Positions 1-10,565 are shown, counted from the stretch's first letter. The stretch: 64,000 nt of DNA from Mucor mucedo (GCF_025094135.1 NW_026252425.1:1-64000); one strand, 5' to 3'. Program-made: numbers and translations. Notes: generated from the sequence alone by a model not told the origin.

Positions 1-9
1 GATCCATAA

Positions 10-346
10 TGTGATAGTTGAGGATAGAGATAGATAAAGAAAAACAATAAAATACTTTGAGACTGCTTATAACTTTTATTAAGAGTAAAAGTAGATTAAA
101 AGATTGAGAGGGTTCTATTCTAACTATCAGTTTGCATATTTATATATGTTAAGAGAAATCGGATTATGAATTTAGTTTGATGGATAAGTTACACAGCACT
201 AAAATAGTGCTTGTAGTTGGATATGATATAATGTATAAGAAATTAGTTCGTGTTGTGATGTAATAACGTATGGGGTGATGAAGTGAGATTTAATTTTAAT
301 ATTGTTTTATGGTGTGATTAGTAACAACAGCAGGTGGATCACCACA
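10..346 (+). mobile_element. Solo LTR with 5-bp target-site duplication
   Basis: A 337-bp block begins TGTGATAG and ends ATCACCACA, matching the TG...CA ends of LTR retrotransposons. It is flanked by a perfect 5-bp duplication, CATAA (5-9 and 347-351). The order of motifs (an AT-rich 5' part, CTTTTATTAAG, then a TATA-like TATTTATATATG) matches the longer LTRs at 16474, 52884 and 55667, and the terminal ACCACA is shared with them. No gag/pol coding lies next to it, so it is best read as a solo LTR left by LTR-LTR recombination. The orientation follows the TATA-like and AATAAA-like motifs. Confidence 0.78.
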
Positions 347-351
347 CATAA

Positions 352-640
352 GATGCTACATTAACCGTTTCTAATGTTGCGGTCATTGAAAGTGTCCTAC
401 AATATATACCTTGTGTCAGGAACGTGGCTAGGAATATATTACAGCAATAATATCAGAAGATATCTACTAGTTATACAAGACAAAGGAAGAGTGGTTTATA
501 AAGTATTTAATAATAATAATAGATTATACAGGAAAGGGGAAGGATACAAGAGATACAAGGGATACAAGATAATCGACATGGAACGGGGAAGGCAATGGAA
601 AGGGGGAGTATTTATATCTTTTCAGATAACATGGGTTTGC
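352..640. other. Stretch without a supported gene
   Basis: AT-rich sequence between the first solo LTR and the GC-richer island. A 90-codon open frame runs 374-646 on the plus strand, but it has no recognisable domain and I see no second copy in the window, so I do not call it a gene. Confidence 0.5.
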
Positions 641-680
641 ATTTAAGAATGTCTTGGCTTACTTAATTAGTCTTAGTGTT

Positions 681-870
681 GGTTTCAGCTTACGTGGCCG
701 AAACCCATGAGTCATGATTACTAATTGCTTGGCGTCGGAGATACTTGGAAACGAGTCATGATTACTAATCTCTTGGAAGCGGAGGTTCGTTGCGTGGATA
801 GTCTTGGAAGGTCCTGGAAGGTTCTGGACACTGGCGTTGTTGAATCTCAGCATGAGATTCCAGAACATTC
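681..870. promoter_or_regulatory. Island of heat-shock-element-like motifs and inverted repeats
   Basis: This block is more GC-rich than its surroundings and is absent from the other copies of the segment that follows. Bases 807-829 form five alternating modules in 5-bp phase: GAA, TCC, GAA, TTC, GAC. Bases 858-870 form a perfect three-module element TTCnnGAAnnTTC, the consensus bound by heat-shock factor. An 8-bp inverted repeat GAATCTCA/TGAGATTC with a 3-nt spacer lies at 842-860, GGTTTC/GAAACC at 681-705, and AGTCATGATTACTAAT is repeated at about 709 and 754. The motifs are seen; any regulatory role is inferred. Confidence 0.45.
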
Positions 871-904
871 CAATAGTCGGGGATTCGTGGTCAGGGGCAA
901 AGTT

Positions 905-1774
905 CAAAGTACGTGGTTCATGACAGTTTGTATGTATTTAAAAAATCGTCAAGGTAAATATGGTGCCTATTCGGTTGCTGTTTGCCCGATATGCGGTGGA
1001 GAGATTTCCTTTATCATGCTAAAACTACTCCAATTATTTATTAGTACTGGTTCTTGGCATAAAATTACCTACCATGCCGATTGGTGAAATGTTTAATAAC
1101 TTACTCCGTACTCGCTGGTATTTAAGCACGTCTTCCTGTTTTCCATCCGAAAAAGTATGGAAGTACCAAGTTAATATCAAGTAACTCTAAATTATAATAT
1201 ATTTTATTCACTGCATCACATGATTCTTGATAATTTATTCCATTAACTTATTAGTTATGTCGTGAAAACTTATTACATCATTTTAGTACGAGCTTTGACT
1301 ATTTTTGTGGAAAAATGTCAAATTTCATTCGGTGAACAACTCTGTTTGTGGAAGCAAGTATTTTTCTGTCTCTTCTGTCCGCCTTTTCGCTCTTGACATT
1401 CGCCGATTGTATATTAATGAGATATCAAAACAAGCTAACTATCTTACAAAATTTGATAAGTATCCCCAAAATAGGGTCATCCACTCGAATATTCCGGTAT
1501 CGAGCAGATAATTCACTCCTAATAGTGAAAGATACAATCTCATCCTTCACCCCAATGTTTACCATGCGGATAATTTAACGCTCATCAACTAGAAGTTGTT
1601 TATGAATTCCTATAATCTTATATAGAAAAAACCGTCGATGCTCTCAATGATTAGTCTCGATTATCTTTCGAACCGGATTCTTACATGTTGGTAACCGTAT
1701 ATCTAAAAGATGAGTCTAACATTATACTCTATTCATCTAACGTCAGACTCATAAAAATTATAAAACCGAATAAA
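905..1774 (+). repeat. Third, decayed copy of the duplicated segment (5' part, first piece)
   Basis: This stretch aligns in order with about 14365-15205 and 50645-51495, which belong to the two large segment copies. Shared blocks include the line around 955-1075, the CATCCGAAAAAGTATGGAAGT block near 1144, and the run from 1300 to 1600 ending in GCTCATCAACTAGAAGTTG. Short open frames here occur in all three copies but drift in length and frame, so they are not treated as genes. The copy is interrupted at 1775 by a solo LTR and resumes at 2239. Confidence 0.8.
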
Positions 1775-1779
1775 CAAGT

Positions 1780-2233
1780 TGAGAAATTCGAGAGATAAAG
1801 CAACGAATTAAGAATAAAAATAAAGAAATTTGACGAAGTAAAATTATCAAACTGCAAAAATAAACTCAAGTCTTTATTATACAATAAATTGGGTTCTTTA
1901 TATACATATTCAGGGCTGGCTGAATATCAATCATTAAAGTGAAACCTGTCAAATATACAATAGGCGTATTGTCAATTAAAGATCGAGCATCTCATGGTAC
2001 CTTCGAGAATCTTGTTACTGATGAGCGATCATATCATTGGATTGTATTATCTGGAATAAATGTATGACTATTGTTTTCTATATGTTGATGAGTAATCAAT
2101 GCGTAGTAAATAGAGTGTAATAGCATGTATCTGATTTAAAGAGTAATGCAATAATGATTTATAGAAAGGTTATCAAATAAGCAAGAAAGAGTTGATGATA
2201 GAGTTATATCTGTATATAAGCTCGATCACAACA
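1780..2233 (+). mobile_element. Solo LTR inserted in the third segment copy, TSD CAAGT
   Basis: A 454-bp block starts TGAGAAATTCG and ends GATCACAACA, flanked by the 5-bp duplication CAAGT (1775-1779 and 2234-2238). The two other segment copies keep the uninterrupted site near 15207 and 51500, where similar sequence runs straight through, so both empty and filled sites are present in this window. Inside are CTTTATTATACAATAAA and TTTATATACATA, in the same order as in the LTRs at 16474 and 52884. No retrotransposon coding sequence is attached. Confidence 0.75.
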
Positions 2234-2238
2234 CAAGT

Positions 2239-2510
2239 TTCCTCTAGAAATGTCACGTTCGAAAGCCTCGACGGCATTCATTATAACTTTATGTAGTTCC
2301 GACTTTCATTCAGGGTGCTATATCTGTCAAGGCTAGGCCTTCAGAGGGAAGAATAGTGTAGAGCGCGTAGTGTATGGTACTAAAACATAAATAAGTCAAT
2401 GGGATCACCGTTCTTTGGAACAAGAGTAGAACCGTTAAAAAGACCTCGTTGTGTTACGTAAAATAACGTTCTTGTCTGTATCGTTCCCACATTTGTCCGG
2501 TGTTGCTAAA
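2239..2510 (+). repeat. Third copy of the duplicated segment, second piece
   Basis: Continuation of the alignment after the LTR. It matches about 15225-15490 and 51510-51775, including the start of the Ala-rich gene (the stretch after ACTAAAACATAAATAAGTCAAT near 2380). The reading frame of that gene is destroyed here by stops. The match ends near 2510, where sequence belonging to the A/B family locus begins. Confidence 0.7.
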
Positions 2511-2529
2511 CGTTTGTAAAAATAGTTTT

Positions 2530-2640
2530 GCTTCTTCCCTATCTATCTGTAATTTTATTTTGTTTTTATCACTAAAACTCATCGAGTAATCCACCTAGCA
2601 AACATACAAAAAATGCGCGGCGGACAGTTTAGAGCTACGT
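2530..2640. repeat. 3'-flank block shared by A and B genes
   Basis: About 110 bp containing CCTATCTATC, ATCACTAAAACTCATCGA and ATGCGCG..GACAGTTT. Similar blocks lie at about 4165-4275 (3' of the B relic) and 59795-59905 (3' of the third B relic), each just beyond the end of a minus-strand A or B gene. The motifs TTATCACT..AAAACTCAT and the ATGCGC core also occur, in the same order but with wider spacing, in every monomer of the 128-bp satellite at 6740-9935. Confidence 0.55.
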
Positions 2641-3557
2641 CGAATGGCTGTTGCGTGCTAGTGCGTTTTCACGTAAACTTCGTTCATCCAATCTATAACT
2701 TCCTATTGTGATAATCTCCACGGCTAACACTCCTTTCATTCCAAGCATGCCGTAAAGGCGCAGGACGCGTTCACCTCTAATTTTATTCTCATAAAATTTT
2801 GCAACCGAAGCACCATTCGCCACCATTTCCTCCTGCGCATCATGTGCAGAATAGAATCGATGCAAGATAGATTCCACAAATGTCATATATTGATACAGGC
2901 TCAAAATATTCTTCATCACTTGGCCTGTTTCATTCATGAAATTGATAGTTGCAGCTACTTGGCATAATTGAGCCGTAAATGCTTCCAAGTTTCTTGACTA
3001 CCTCAATTCATCTAATGCCGCACCAGTACCACTTCTACGCACAACCAAATTGAGTTCGTGGGCTCTATCTTCCAATGTATCCGTATACGCACGGCTATTG
3101 TTTTTTCTTCCAAACGCAACATCACTTTGCTACGAAGTTCAGAAAATTCCAAATCTTCCAATTCTCCTGCAATGGTTACTCTGTCTGCTGCTCTTGTTGC
3201 TGCCTCCGCAGCGTCCTGCACCTCCTCAACCAATGCAGATGGTCTTGCTGTGGGTGGTCTAGCCACTGTTGTGGATATTTCTTCTGTTGCCGTTGTGGCT
3301 GTTGATGCTGTTGTTGCTGCTGCTTGTGCTTGTGCTTGCGCTCGTCCTGCTGTTTTTGTTTCAACGTCAGCTAGCATTCCGGTAGCTGCTGCTACAAACC
3401 CAGAATCTTCCTTTGAAAATGTTGCTGTTGTTGTCTCTGATGCTGCCCTTGTTGTGGTTGCTGGTGGTGATCCTTGTCGCAAAACACACCAATCATGTAC
3501 AGTCAGTCTTCCCACAGACTTATCCATCGTTAGCCAACCAACTCTTCTTTCATTCAT
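2635..3557 (-). pseudogene. Family A protein, copy I (broken)
   Basis: I do not recognise this family; it has three relatives in this window. Reading on the minus strand, the product starts with an Ala/Thr-rich linker (about residues 30-130, encoded by trinucleotide repeats) and continues into a predicted helical C-terminal domain with the motif GERVLRLYGMLGMKGVLAVE, also found near 10850 and 57750. Compared with the other copies there is a frameshift near 3100 and an in-frame stop near 3001, where the text changes from a pattern like HELN...GTGAALDEL to the next open stretch. The N-terminal domain of the other copies is missing; sequence related to the spacer at 59100-59170 stands in its place. 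Family membership is seen by eye in the conserved blocks; the function is unknown. Confidence 0.6.
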
Positions 3558-4290
3558 ACTCTCTACGTCGTTCTAAATCTATTCACACCAAGATATTCTA
3601 TCCATGTTCTTTCGGGTTTCAGTGCACATATTCATTCTCACTTGTCCAAGGCGCACATTCACTTTGAATCATATATCACGACCTTATAAAGTCATAGTTT
3701 TAAACAACAAGCGTATGACCTCATGTGTCCTTTATTACGTGTATCATCCTTTGTTTCATCTTTTATCCCCTTGTTCTGCCTATCAAACAGCTTGAATAGT
3801 ATGGTTAGCTTTGTTTTTATTGCAAACATTGATAAAAAGTGAAAAAGACGAAATAAAGATTAAAAAAAAAGAAAATGATGGAAATGGTCAAAAATGATTA
3901 AAAAGTTGCATTTTTTCCGCACGACAATAAACCACCTCGTTCCCTTTTAAAACTACCAGAATCAACTTTAAACGCTCATTTCTCGCCCAATAATTGGTTT
4001 CGCGCGCTATCTTTAATACATCATACTCAGATTGAGTAAAGCGGATTATATTTGTCATGTTTACAATCTATCACTGCCATTAATCGCACTTTTAACGGTT
4101 TTTTCAATTTTAATCTTTCAATCAATTTGTAACCAGGGCGTTTAGAATTGTTTCCGATAGTCAGACGTCTACCCTATCTATCAGTATTTTTGGTTTATTT
4201 TTAGCACTAAAACTCATCGATTAACGTAACTTTCAAAAATAGAAAAAATGCGCGCCCGACAGTTTAGAGCTATGGTTGATGGTTGTTTCA
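3558..4290. repeat. Spacer shared with the third A/B locus
   Basis: The sequence matches about 59150-59960 along its length, for example GTTAGCCAACCAACTCTT, ATTCACACCAAGATAT, TTAGCTTTGTTTTTATTGC and GTAACCAGGGCGTTTA. It separates an A relic from a B relic in both loci, so the two loci are copies of one larger unit. Short open frames in it are not conserved between the copies. Confidence 0.75.
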
Positions 4291-4299
4291 TGCTTATGT

Positions 4300-4600
4300 G
4301 TCTGTACCACAGACACGTTTTACTTGTGCTGTTGAAGTGGAGATTGTTGGCGATGGTACCACCAAGTAATAAAACACTTCAGAGTTATCATCCATTACAT
4401 AGGCTGTCTCCAAGGCCGTCATTTCTGGTAATGGGTATAGATCACTCATCATCAATATAGTGATCACCAACCTTCACTCCCATCAACATAGCCTCGTCTA
4501 TTTTTTGCACTTTGAAGCCCATCTCTGTCATTAATTGCTTCAGTTGGCTAATAACCGTCAGACGCTCCTTTTCAAATAGTCTAACTACGGAATAGTGTAA
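4300..4600 (-). pseudogene. Family B protein, copy I (broken)
   Basis: The minus strand reads a short protein with blocks KQLMTEMGFKVQK and LMGVKVGDHYIDDE that line up with KRLLETAGFVFAT and YMGVSVGGRLVFN of the intact B gene at 10043-10300. A frameshift or stop follows; the continuation PLPEMTALETAYVMDDN lies in another frame and lines up with PLPVYMLETDLQN. I see no convincing start codon, so this is a relic. Confidence 0.5.
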
Positions 4601-4999
4601 CCCCTAGTCAAAGCTCATGTGTATTTTACTCCCCTGGTGTCAGTATAGACTAACTCTATCCCTAGCTCACCCTCTGTTGACAAATTATTACTATATGCTA
4701 CTCTTATCTCTATTGCACATTTTCTGATTCATCTTGTGTCAGTACACGCAGCCCCTAAACCTAAGTACGCCATCACATTCATCTTTTGTCATAAAACACT
4801 ACCCCTATCTCTAACTGCGTCTTATGATACTCTTCTCACTACTCCTATCCCTGACTGAGTCTTATGATACTCTTTCCTCCTATTTTGGATTATTACGGCA
4901 TATTTTGACGTTTAACCATCCATTGTCTCTCTCTTCATCATGTTATTCCTCCTTGCTTTACTTTATTTCATTTCTACACCCATTTAATTTCACTTTCTT
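4601..4999. other. No gene seen
   Basis: Pyrimidine-leaning sequence with loose repeats of CCCCTATC/CTAACT-type words and TCTTATGATACTCTT at 4827 and 4860. It leads into the minisatellite that follows. No coding or RNA feature is supported. Confidence 0.5.
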
Positions 5000-6500
5000 T
5001 TAATTTACTTTCTTTTGCTTCTGAACATCGTTCATATATTTAACCTTCTTGTAATTCAGTATATTTTAATTTTGAACTTCTTTAATTTTCATGAATGTCT
5101 TTAATTTTATTTTCCAACTTCTTTCATTTTCTGGCCGTTCCTCAATTTTATTTCTCAATTTCTTCAATGTCATTGCTATGCTTCAATTTTACTTCTCAAC
5201 TTTTTTAATTTTACTTCAATTTCACTTTTGTTGATTTTTGGACTTGTTCAATTTTCTTGGCCTTCTTCAGTTTAACTTCTCACCTTTTAATTTTCATGAC
5301 CTTCTTCAGTTTTACTTTTTAACTTGTTTAATTTTTCTTCAATTTTATTTCCTAACTTCTTAAATGTATGTAAACTTCCCTTAATTTTACTTTCTTTTGA
5401 TGTGGTACCTCTTTAATTTCTTCAATTTTATTTTCCTTTATTTTGGAACTTCTTTATTTTTGTCAGCTTCCTCAATTTTACTTTTTTTATCTTTCAAACT
5501 TCTTCAATCTTCACGACCTACTTTAATATTACTTTTCAATTTCTTCCATTTTTTACGACCTTCTTCAATATTACTTTTCAATTTCTTCCATTTTTCATGA
5601 CCTATTTTAATTTCACTTTTGATGTTGTTCAAGTGTTCATGATCTTCTTTAATTTTATTTTCCAAGTTTCTCACGTTTTCCTGACCTTATTCAATATTAC
5701 TTTTCAATTTGTATTATATTTCATGACCTTATTCAATATTACTTTTCAATTTCTTTTATTTTTCATGACATACTTCAATGTTACTTTTCAACTTCTTTTA
5801 TTTTTCATGACCTACTTTAATATTACTTTTCAACTTCTTTTATTTCTGGTGAGCTTCTTTAATTTTACTTTTGAAGTCGCTCAAGTTTTCCTGACCTTCT
5901 TCAATTTTACTTTTAAACTTCTTCAATCTTCATGACCTTATTCAATATTACTTTTCAACTTCTTTTATTTTTCGTGACATACTTCAATATTACTTTTCAA
6001 TTTCTTGTATTTTTCGTGATATCCTTTAATTTTACTTTTCAAGTTCTTCCAGTTTTCACGGCATATATTAGTATTACTTTCCAACTTCTTCACATTTTAA
6101 GGGCCTACTTCAATTTTATTACTGGTGACTTTTTCAACTTTTTTACTTTTTCTTCAATTTTATTTTCCAACTTATTTTATTTCTGGAATCTTTTCCATTT
6201 TTAATTTCTCTACTTTTGAATTTCTTAAACTTGTTTACCTTTTACTTTTAATATTTCTTACTTTTTACAATCTTCTTCAGTTTTACTTTTTTCACTTTTG
6301 AATTCTTTAAATTTTTTTCTTCTAAACTTGCTCAATATTTACAATCTTCTTCACTTTTAATTTCTTTTACTTTCAAACTTTTTTAAATTCTTTTACGTTT
6401 CTCCATGTCACTTTTCTTTACTTTGTAACTTCTCTATTTTGTCGTAAGCTTCTTACATTTTACTTTGTTTACCTACTAAACTTCTTCACGTTTATTTTCT
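5000..6500. repeat. Pyrimidine-rich degenerate minisatellite (~42 bp period)
   Basis: The plus strand is built from variants of ACTTTTCAACTTCTTT, TTTTTCATGACC and TACTTTAATATT, recurring about every 42 bp (clearest 5520-6060). The plus strand is strongly pyrimidine-rich. Long open frames here (5397-6204) encode only Phe/Leu/Thr-rich repeats and arise from low complexity, so they are not called as genes. Confidence 0.75.
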
Positions 6501-6739
6501 TTTACTTTGGAACTTCATTGTCACAATGTTCTTCCACTTTGCGTTGTTTTACCTTCAAACATTTTGAATATTCATTACCTCTCTCTCTCTTGTCTGTTTA
6601 TCCGACCCCTACTTCTGAATTACGCCTTTACATCTCTGGTATACTTACGACTTTCTCATTTCCCTTCTTTCTACTTGTCTTTACCTCCATATCACTCTAA
6701 ACCTGTCTTGTCTGTATTCTGTGTCTTAACCTAAAGTGT

Positions 6740-8275
6740 TCCTTACACCTAAACCCGGCTTCCATGTGAGTTTACACTTTATCACCTAAAAACTCAAAGA
6801 GTTATCATAATTTGACGATTTCTTTATTTTCTACTTATTAATCTCTGTGCTTATTTTTTAAAGCGTTGCGCTAGATTTAAACCTGGCTTCCATATAAGTT
6901 TCCACTTTATCACTTTAGAACTCATTGACTTGTGGTTTTTTCCGTTTTATTTCATTTTCTACTTATTAATCTTTGTGCTTGTTTTTTTGAAAGATGCGCT
7001 GGACCTAAACCCGGCTTCTGTATAATTTTTCAGTTTATAACTTAAAAACTCATAGCGCTATGATATTTTGACCATTTCTTTACTTTTTACATAATAATCT
7101 TTAATTTTATTTTTGTAACAGTTGCGCTGGACCTCGACCCGGCTTCCGTATGAGTTTCCACTTGATCACTTTACAACTCAATGACTTGTAGTATTTTCCA
7201 TTTTTTGGCATTTTGTACTAATTAATCTTTGTGCTTGTTTTTTTAAAAAGTTGCGCTAGACATAAACCCAGCCTTCATATAAATTTCCACTTAATCCCAT
7301 TGAGACTCATTGACTTGTAGTTTATTTCAATTTTTTTTATTAATCTCTTTTTTTATTTTTGTAAACGTTGCGCTAGACCTAAACCCGGCTTCCATAAAAA
7401 TTTCCAATTTGTAGCTTCACAACTCATAGAGCTATCGTCTTTTGCTGATATTTAAATTTTGTACTTATTAATCTCTATGCTTGTTTTTTAAATCGTTGCG
7501 CTAGGCTTAAACCCGGCTTCCGTGTGAGTTTCAAATGTATAGCTTCAAACCTCATAGAGTTATGGTTTTTTGACGATATTTCAATTTTGTACTTATTAAT
7601 GTTTGAATTTACTTTTGCAAAAGATGCGCTGGACCTAAACCCGGCTTCTATACAAGTTTTGACTCAATCGCTTTGAAACTAATGAAGCTATTGTTTTTTG
7701 CCGATATTTCAAGTTTGTACTTACTAATCTTTAATTTTATTTTTGTAAAAGTTGCGCTAGACCTAAACCCGGCTTCCATATGAATTTCCACTTTATAGCT
7801 TCAAAACTCATGGAGCTATAATCTTTTAACGATTTCTCTATTTTTTACTTATTAATCTTTACTTTTAATTTCGAATACGTTGCGCAGTATTTAAACCCAG
7901 TTCCGGTATAAGTTTCCACTTGATCCCATTAAAACTCATACAGCTATCGTCTTTTGACGATTTCTCTATTTTGTACTTATTAATCTCTATGCTTGTTGTT
8001 TTGAAAGATGCGCCAAACCTAAACCCGGCTTCTATACAAGTTTCCACTTTATGGCTTTAAAACTCATACAGCTATCGTCTTTTGACGATTTCTCTATTTT
8101 GTACTTATTAATTTTTAATTTTAGTTTTTTAAAAGTTGCGCTGGGGCTAAACCCGGCTTCTATATAAATTTTGAGTTTATCGCTTTAAAACTCATGGAAC
8201 TATTGGGTTTTCCGTTTTCTTTCATTTTCTACTTATTAATATTTAATTTTAATATTGCAAAGGCTGTGCTAGACC
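6740..8275. repeat. 128-bp satellite array, left block (~12 monomers)
   Basis: The marker CGGCTTC recurs near 6755, 6882, 7011, 7139, 7268, 7386, 7513, 7641, 7770, 7897, 8025 and 8153, a spacing of 127-129 bp with one 118-bp monomer. Each monomer carries TTGCGCTAGACCTAAACC (or a close variant), a TTCCACTTTATCAC-like block, AAAACTCAT, TTTTGACGATTTC and GTACTTATTAATCTTTAA. The array is cut at 8276, right after AGACC, by an inserted sequence, and resumes at about 9181. It lies directly 3' of the B gene at 10043. Confidence 0.9.
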
Positions 8276-9180
8276 TGTGGTATTTGACAAGATAGTTACA
8301 ATAGAAACGTAATGAGATAAAAGTATATCTTTTATTGGAGGTAAAAATAGACTAAAAGAACTCTGCTGCTATGAAATAATTGATGCTTTTTATATTGCAC
8401 AACTCTCCTGAGTTTTAATGATGAGTGAACCTGTCTGGTTTTGAAATAGATCCATACTTTGTTTGCCCCCTTCGGATTAAATGGATACTACTCGTTAGAA
8501 TTGTTTCCAGATAACGTTGTCCCATATCAGTGGATTGGGAGCATCAGTATTTTAATAAATCTTTAGTATTACGAGATACTTATTTATCAGATCATGCAAC
8601 GGTTACTGTAAAAGATGCATACTTGGTTGTCAAGTGTAATTGGCAACAGAACATAATAGTTGATCATTTATTCATTATCTTTGTATTGAATAAATTACGA
8701 TCCCAAATATAAAATATCTTATATTTGTATATTTGGTTGTAGAAGATAGGTATCCATTAATTCATACACTATTTCTTTATACTCTTTATCAGCAGCATAA
8801 TTATGTCAATATATAAGTAAATGAACCATTTATATTAATAGCTGCTCTATTCTCTCTCTGGGTAGCTAATCCATTGAGAGAACTATTAATATTAAGTTTC
8901 TCTTTCTTATTATTCTTGATTGATCTGACAATTTCTCTTCTCGATCGGTGATATCGTAACTCAGTGATATAGCATTCTGTATCCAACTGTCATTCGTATA
9001 TCGTATTTAGGCTAATCATGCAATCTTTAATATAGAAGTATGTACTCAAAGTAGGGAAAGTTGCATAGCAGTATACAAGCGTATGCTGATATGCAACATC
9101 AAAGGTTGTTTTAATTTCATAGTTTATTTATTTAAACGATTTGCTTAATTATTCTTTAGTGAATCGTACCCTAATACGAT
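8276..9180 (+). mobile_element. Insertion in the satellite, LTR-like 5' end
   Basis: The satellite breaks inside a monomer and about 900 bp of unrelated AT-rich sequence follows. Its start, TGTGGTATTTGACAAG, then CTTTTATTGGAGG and GTAAAAATAGACTAAAAGA, resembles the LTR at 10-346, and a TATA-like TTTTTATATTGC follows at about 8380. I cannot find a matching 3' end (ACCACA) or a duplicated target site. The right junction also re-enters the monomer at a different phase, so some satellite was lost. Two 60-codon frames inside have no recognisable content. Confidence 0.45.
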
Positions 9181-9935
9181 AAATGTCTTTTGCCTATATT
9201 TCTATTTTGTACTTATTAATCTTTAATTTTATCTTTGCAAAAAATGCGCGAGCCTTAAACCCGGCTTCTGTATAATTTTCACGTTTATCACTTTAAACCT
9301 CAGCGAACTATCGTTTTTCGCACTTTTTGGCCTTTTGTACTTAATAATCTTTAATTTTATTTTTGCAACAAATGCGCTAGACTTAAACCCGGCTTTGGTG
9401 TGAATTTGGCCAGGATCCCTTTAAAACTCATGTAGCTATTAGTTTTTTTACATTTTTCTCCATATTGTACTTATTAATCTTTAATTTTATTTTTTTATTT
9501 GATGCGCTAGGCCTAAACCTGGCTCTGGTATAAATCTCACTATAATCCAATCAAAACTCATGTAGCTATTAGTTTTTTACGTTTTTCTCTATATTGTACT
9601 TATTAATCTTTAAGTTTATTTTTTTATTCGATGCGCTAGACCTAAACCCGGCTCTGGTATAAATTTCGCTATGATCCAATCAAAACTCATGTAGCTATTA
9701 ATTTTTTACGTTTTTTTCTACAACGCACTTATTAATCATTGACTACACTTTTCCAAAAGATGCGCTAGGCCTAGACCCGGCTTTGACTTTAATTTCAAGT
9801 TTATCACTTCAAAACCTATGACGTTACCTTCTTTTTACGTTTTTCTCCATACTGTACTTATTAATCTTTGATTTTATTTTTCTAAAATATGCGCTAGGCC
9901 TAGACCCGGCTTCCGCATGAATTACAACTTTATCC
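9181..9935. repeat. 128-bp satellite array, right block (~6 monomers)
   Basis: The same monomer as on the left, with its marker near 9261, 9390, 9520, 9650, 9779 and 9907 (129-130 bp spacing). These monomers share variants not common on the left, such as GGCTCTGGTATAAAT and TGTAGCTATTAG. Local amplification after the array was split, or an older subfamily, would explain this. Confidence 0.88.
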
Positions 9936-10042
9936 CCTTTATTTTTGGACAGTTATCATCTCCCACACTTGTAAACCAAAAAATGAATGCAAGCAAGTTT
10001 TATTTCAAAAGCATGTTAACCACGCAACGTTATTCCTTGACT

Positions 10043-10300
10043 TTATTGTCTTTCATCATATTCTTCACGAGCTCTTCCATTTTGTAGGTCCGTTTCCAAC
10101 ATGTACACCGGCAACGGAACATGATTAAACACCAATCTACCTCCTACTGATACACCCATATACGTAGGACCATTGTTTGTAGCAAACACAAACCCAGCTG
10201 TCTCCAACAATCGCTTCATCTGGTAAATGGCCTCATCCGGGTCATCTTTAATACGAGCTTGCCAAACGTCCCCTTCATATTCTAGTGTGGTGCTGGTCAT
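10043..10300 (-). CDS. Family B small protein, intact copy
   Basis: An 85-residue open frame. I do not recognise the family, but relatives lie at 4300-4600 and 59922-60188. It also resembles the N-terminal domain of family A: its block YMGVSVGGRLVFN..PLPVYMLE parallels YLGANTSVGFERSPKPMPV in the protein at 58089-58604. It has no signal peptide or membrane segment, and the C-terminus is charged (REEYDERQ). The ATG at 10300 is supported by a TATA box about 60 bases upstream (10361-10368) and by the alignment of the copies. The gene lies just beyond the 128-bp satellite and about 270 bp downstream of a broken A gene on the same strand. It is the only B copy without a break. Function unknown; it could be a mobile-element accessory protein. 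Confidence 0.55.
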   Translation of the reverse strand: MTSTTLEYEGDVWQARIKDDPDEAIYQMKRLLETAGFVFATNNGPTYMGVSVGGRLVFNHVPLPVYMLETDLQNGRAREEYDERQ

Positions 10301-10360
10301 GATTTATAAAAAAAAAAATTGAGAGAGAAAAACATTTAAACTTGAAAAAAAAAGTACCCC

Positions 10361-10368
10361 TATTTATA
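10361..10368 (-). promoter_or_regulatory. TATA box of the B gene
   Basis: The minus strand reads TATAAATA, 61 bases upstream of the ATG at 10300, followed by a purine/pyrimidine-rich leader. The spacing is typical of a short 5' UTR in fungi. The expression itself is inferred. Confidence 0.5.
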
Positions 10369-10565
10369 CCATTTCTCAGCAAGTTGCATAATATAAACAT
10401 ACGTGCCGAGTCATTCATTTTTCTCACGTTATATTGAACAGGGGTGCAAATTTTTTTTTCCCATTTAATCTTGCATAAAATCTTTTTTTTTGTCTACTCG
10501 GAACTCTACCTTTTCCTTGGTCGTTATGTCTGTTTTGAATTTGACCTCTTGCAAAACAATTTATT

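Noticed and set aside
374..646. 90-codon plus-strand frame next to the LTR, considered as retrotransposon coding
   Set aside because: No gag, protease or polymerase motif and no primer-binding-site-like sequence after the LTR.
5397..6204. Chain of Phe/Leu/Asn/Thr-rich open frames
   Set aside because: They translate a pyrimidine-rich minisatellite; there is no start context and no conserved residues outside the repeat.
6740..9935. Regular array considered as CRISPR
   Set aside because: Monomers are 128 bp of continuous similar sequence with no short repeat plus unique spacer pattern; the genome is eukaryotic.
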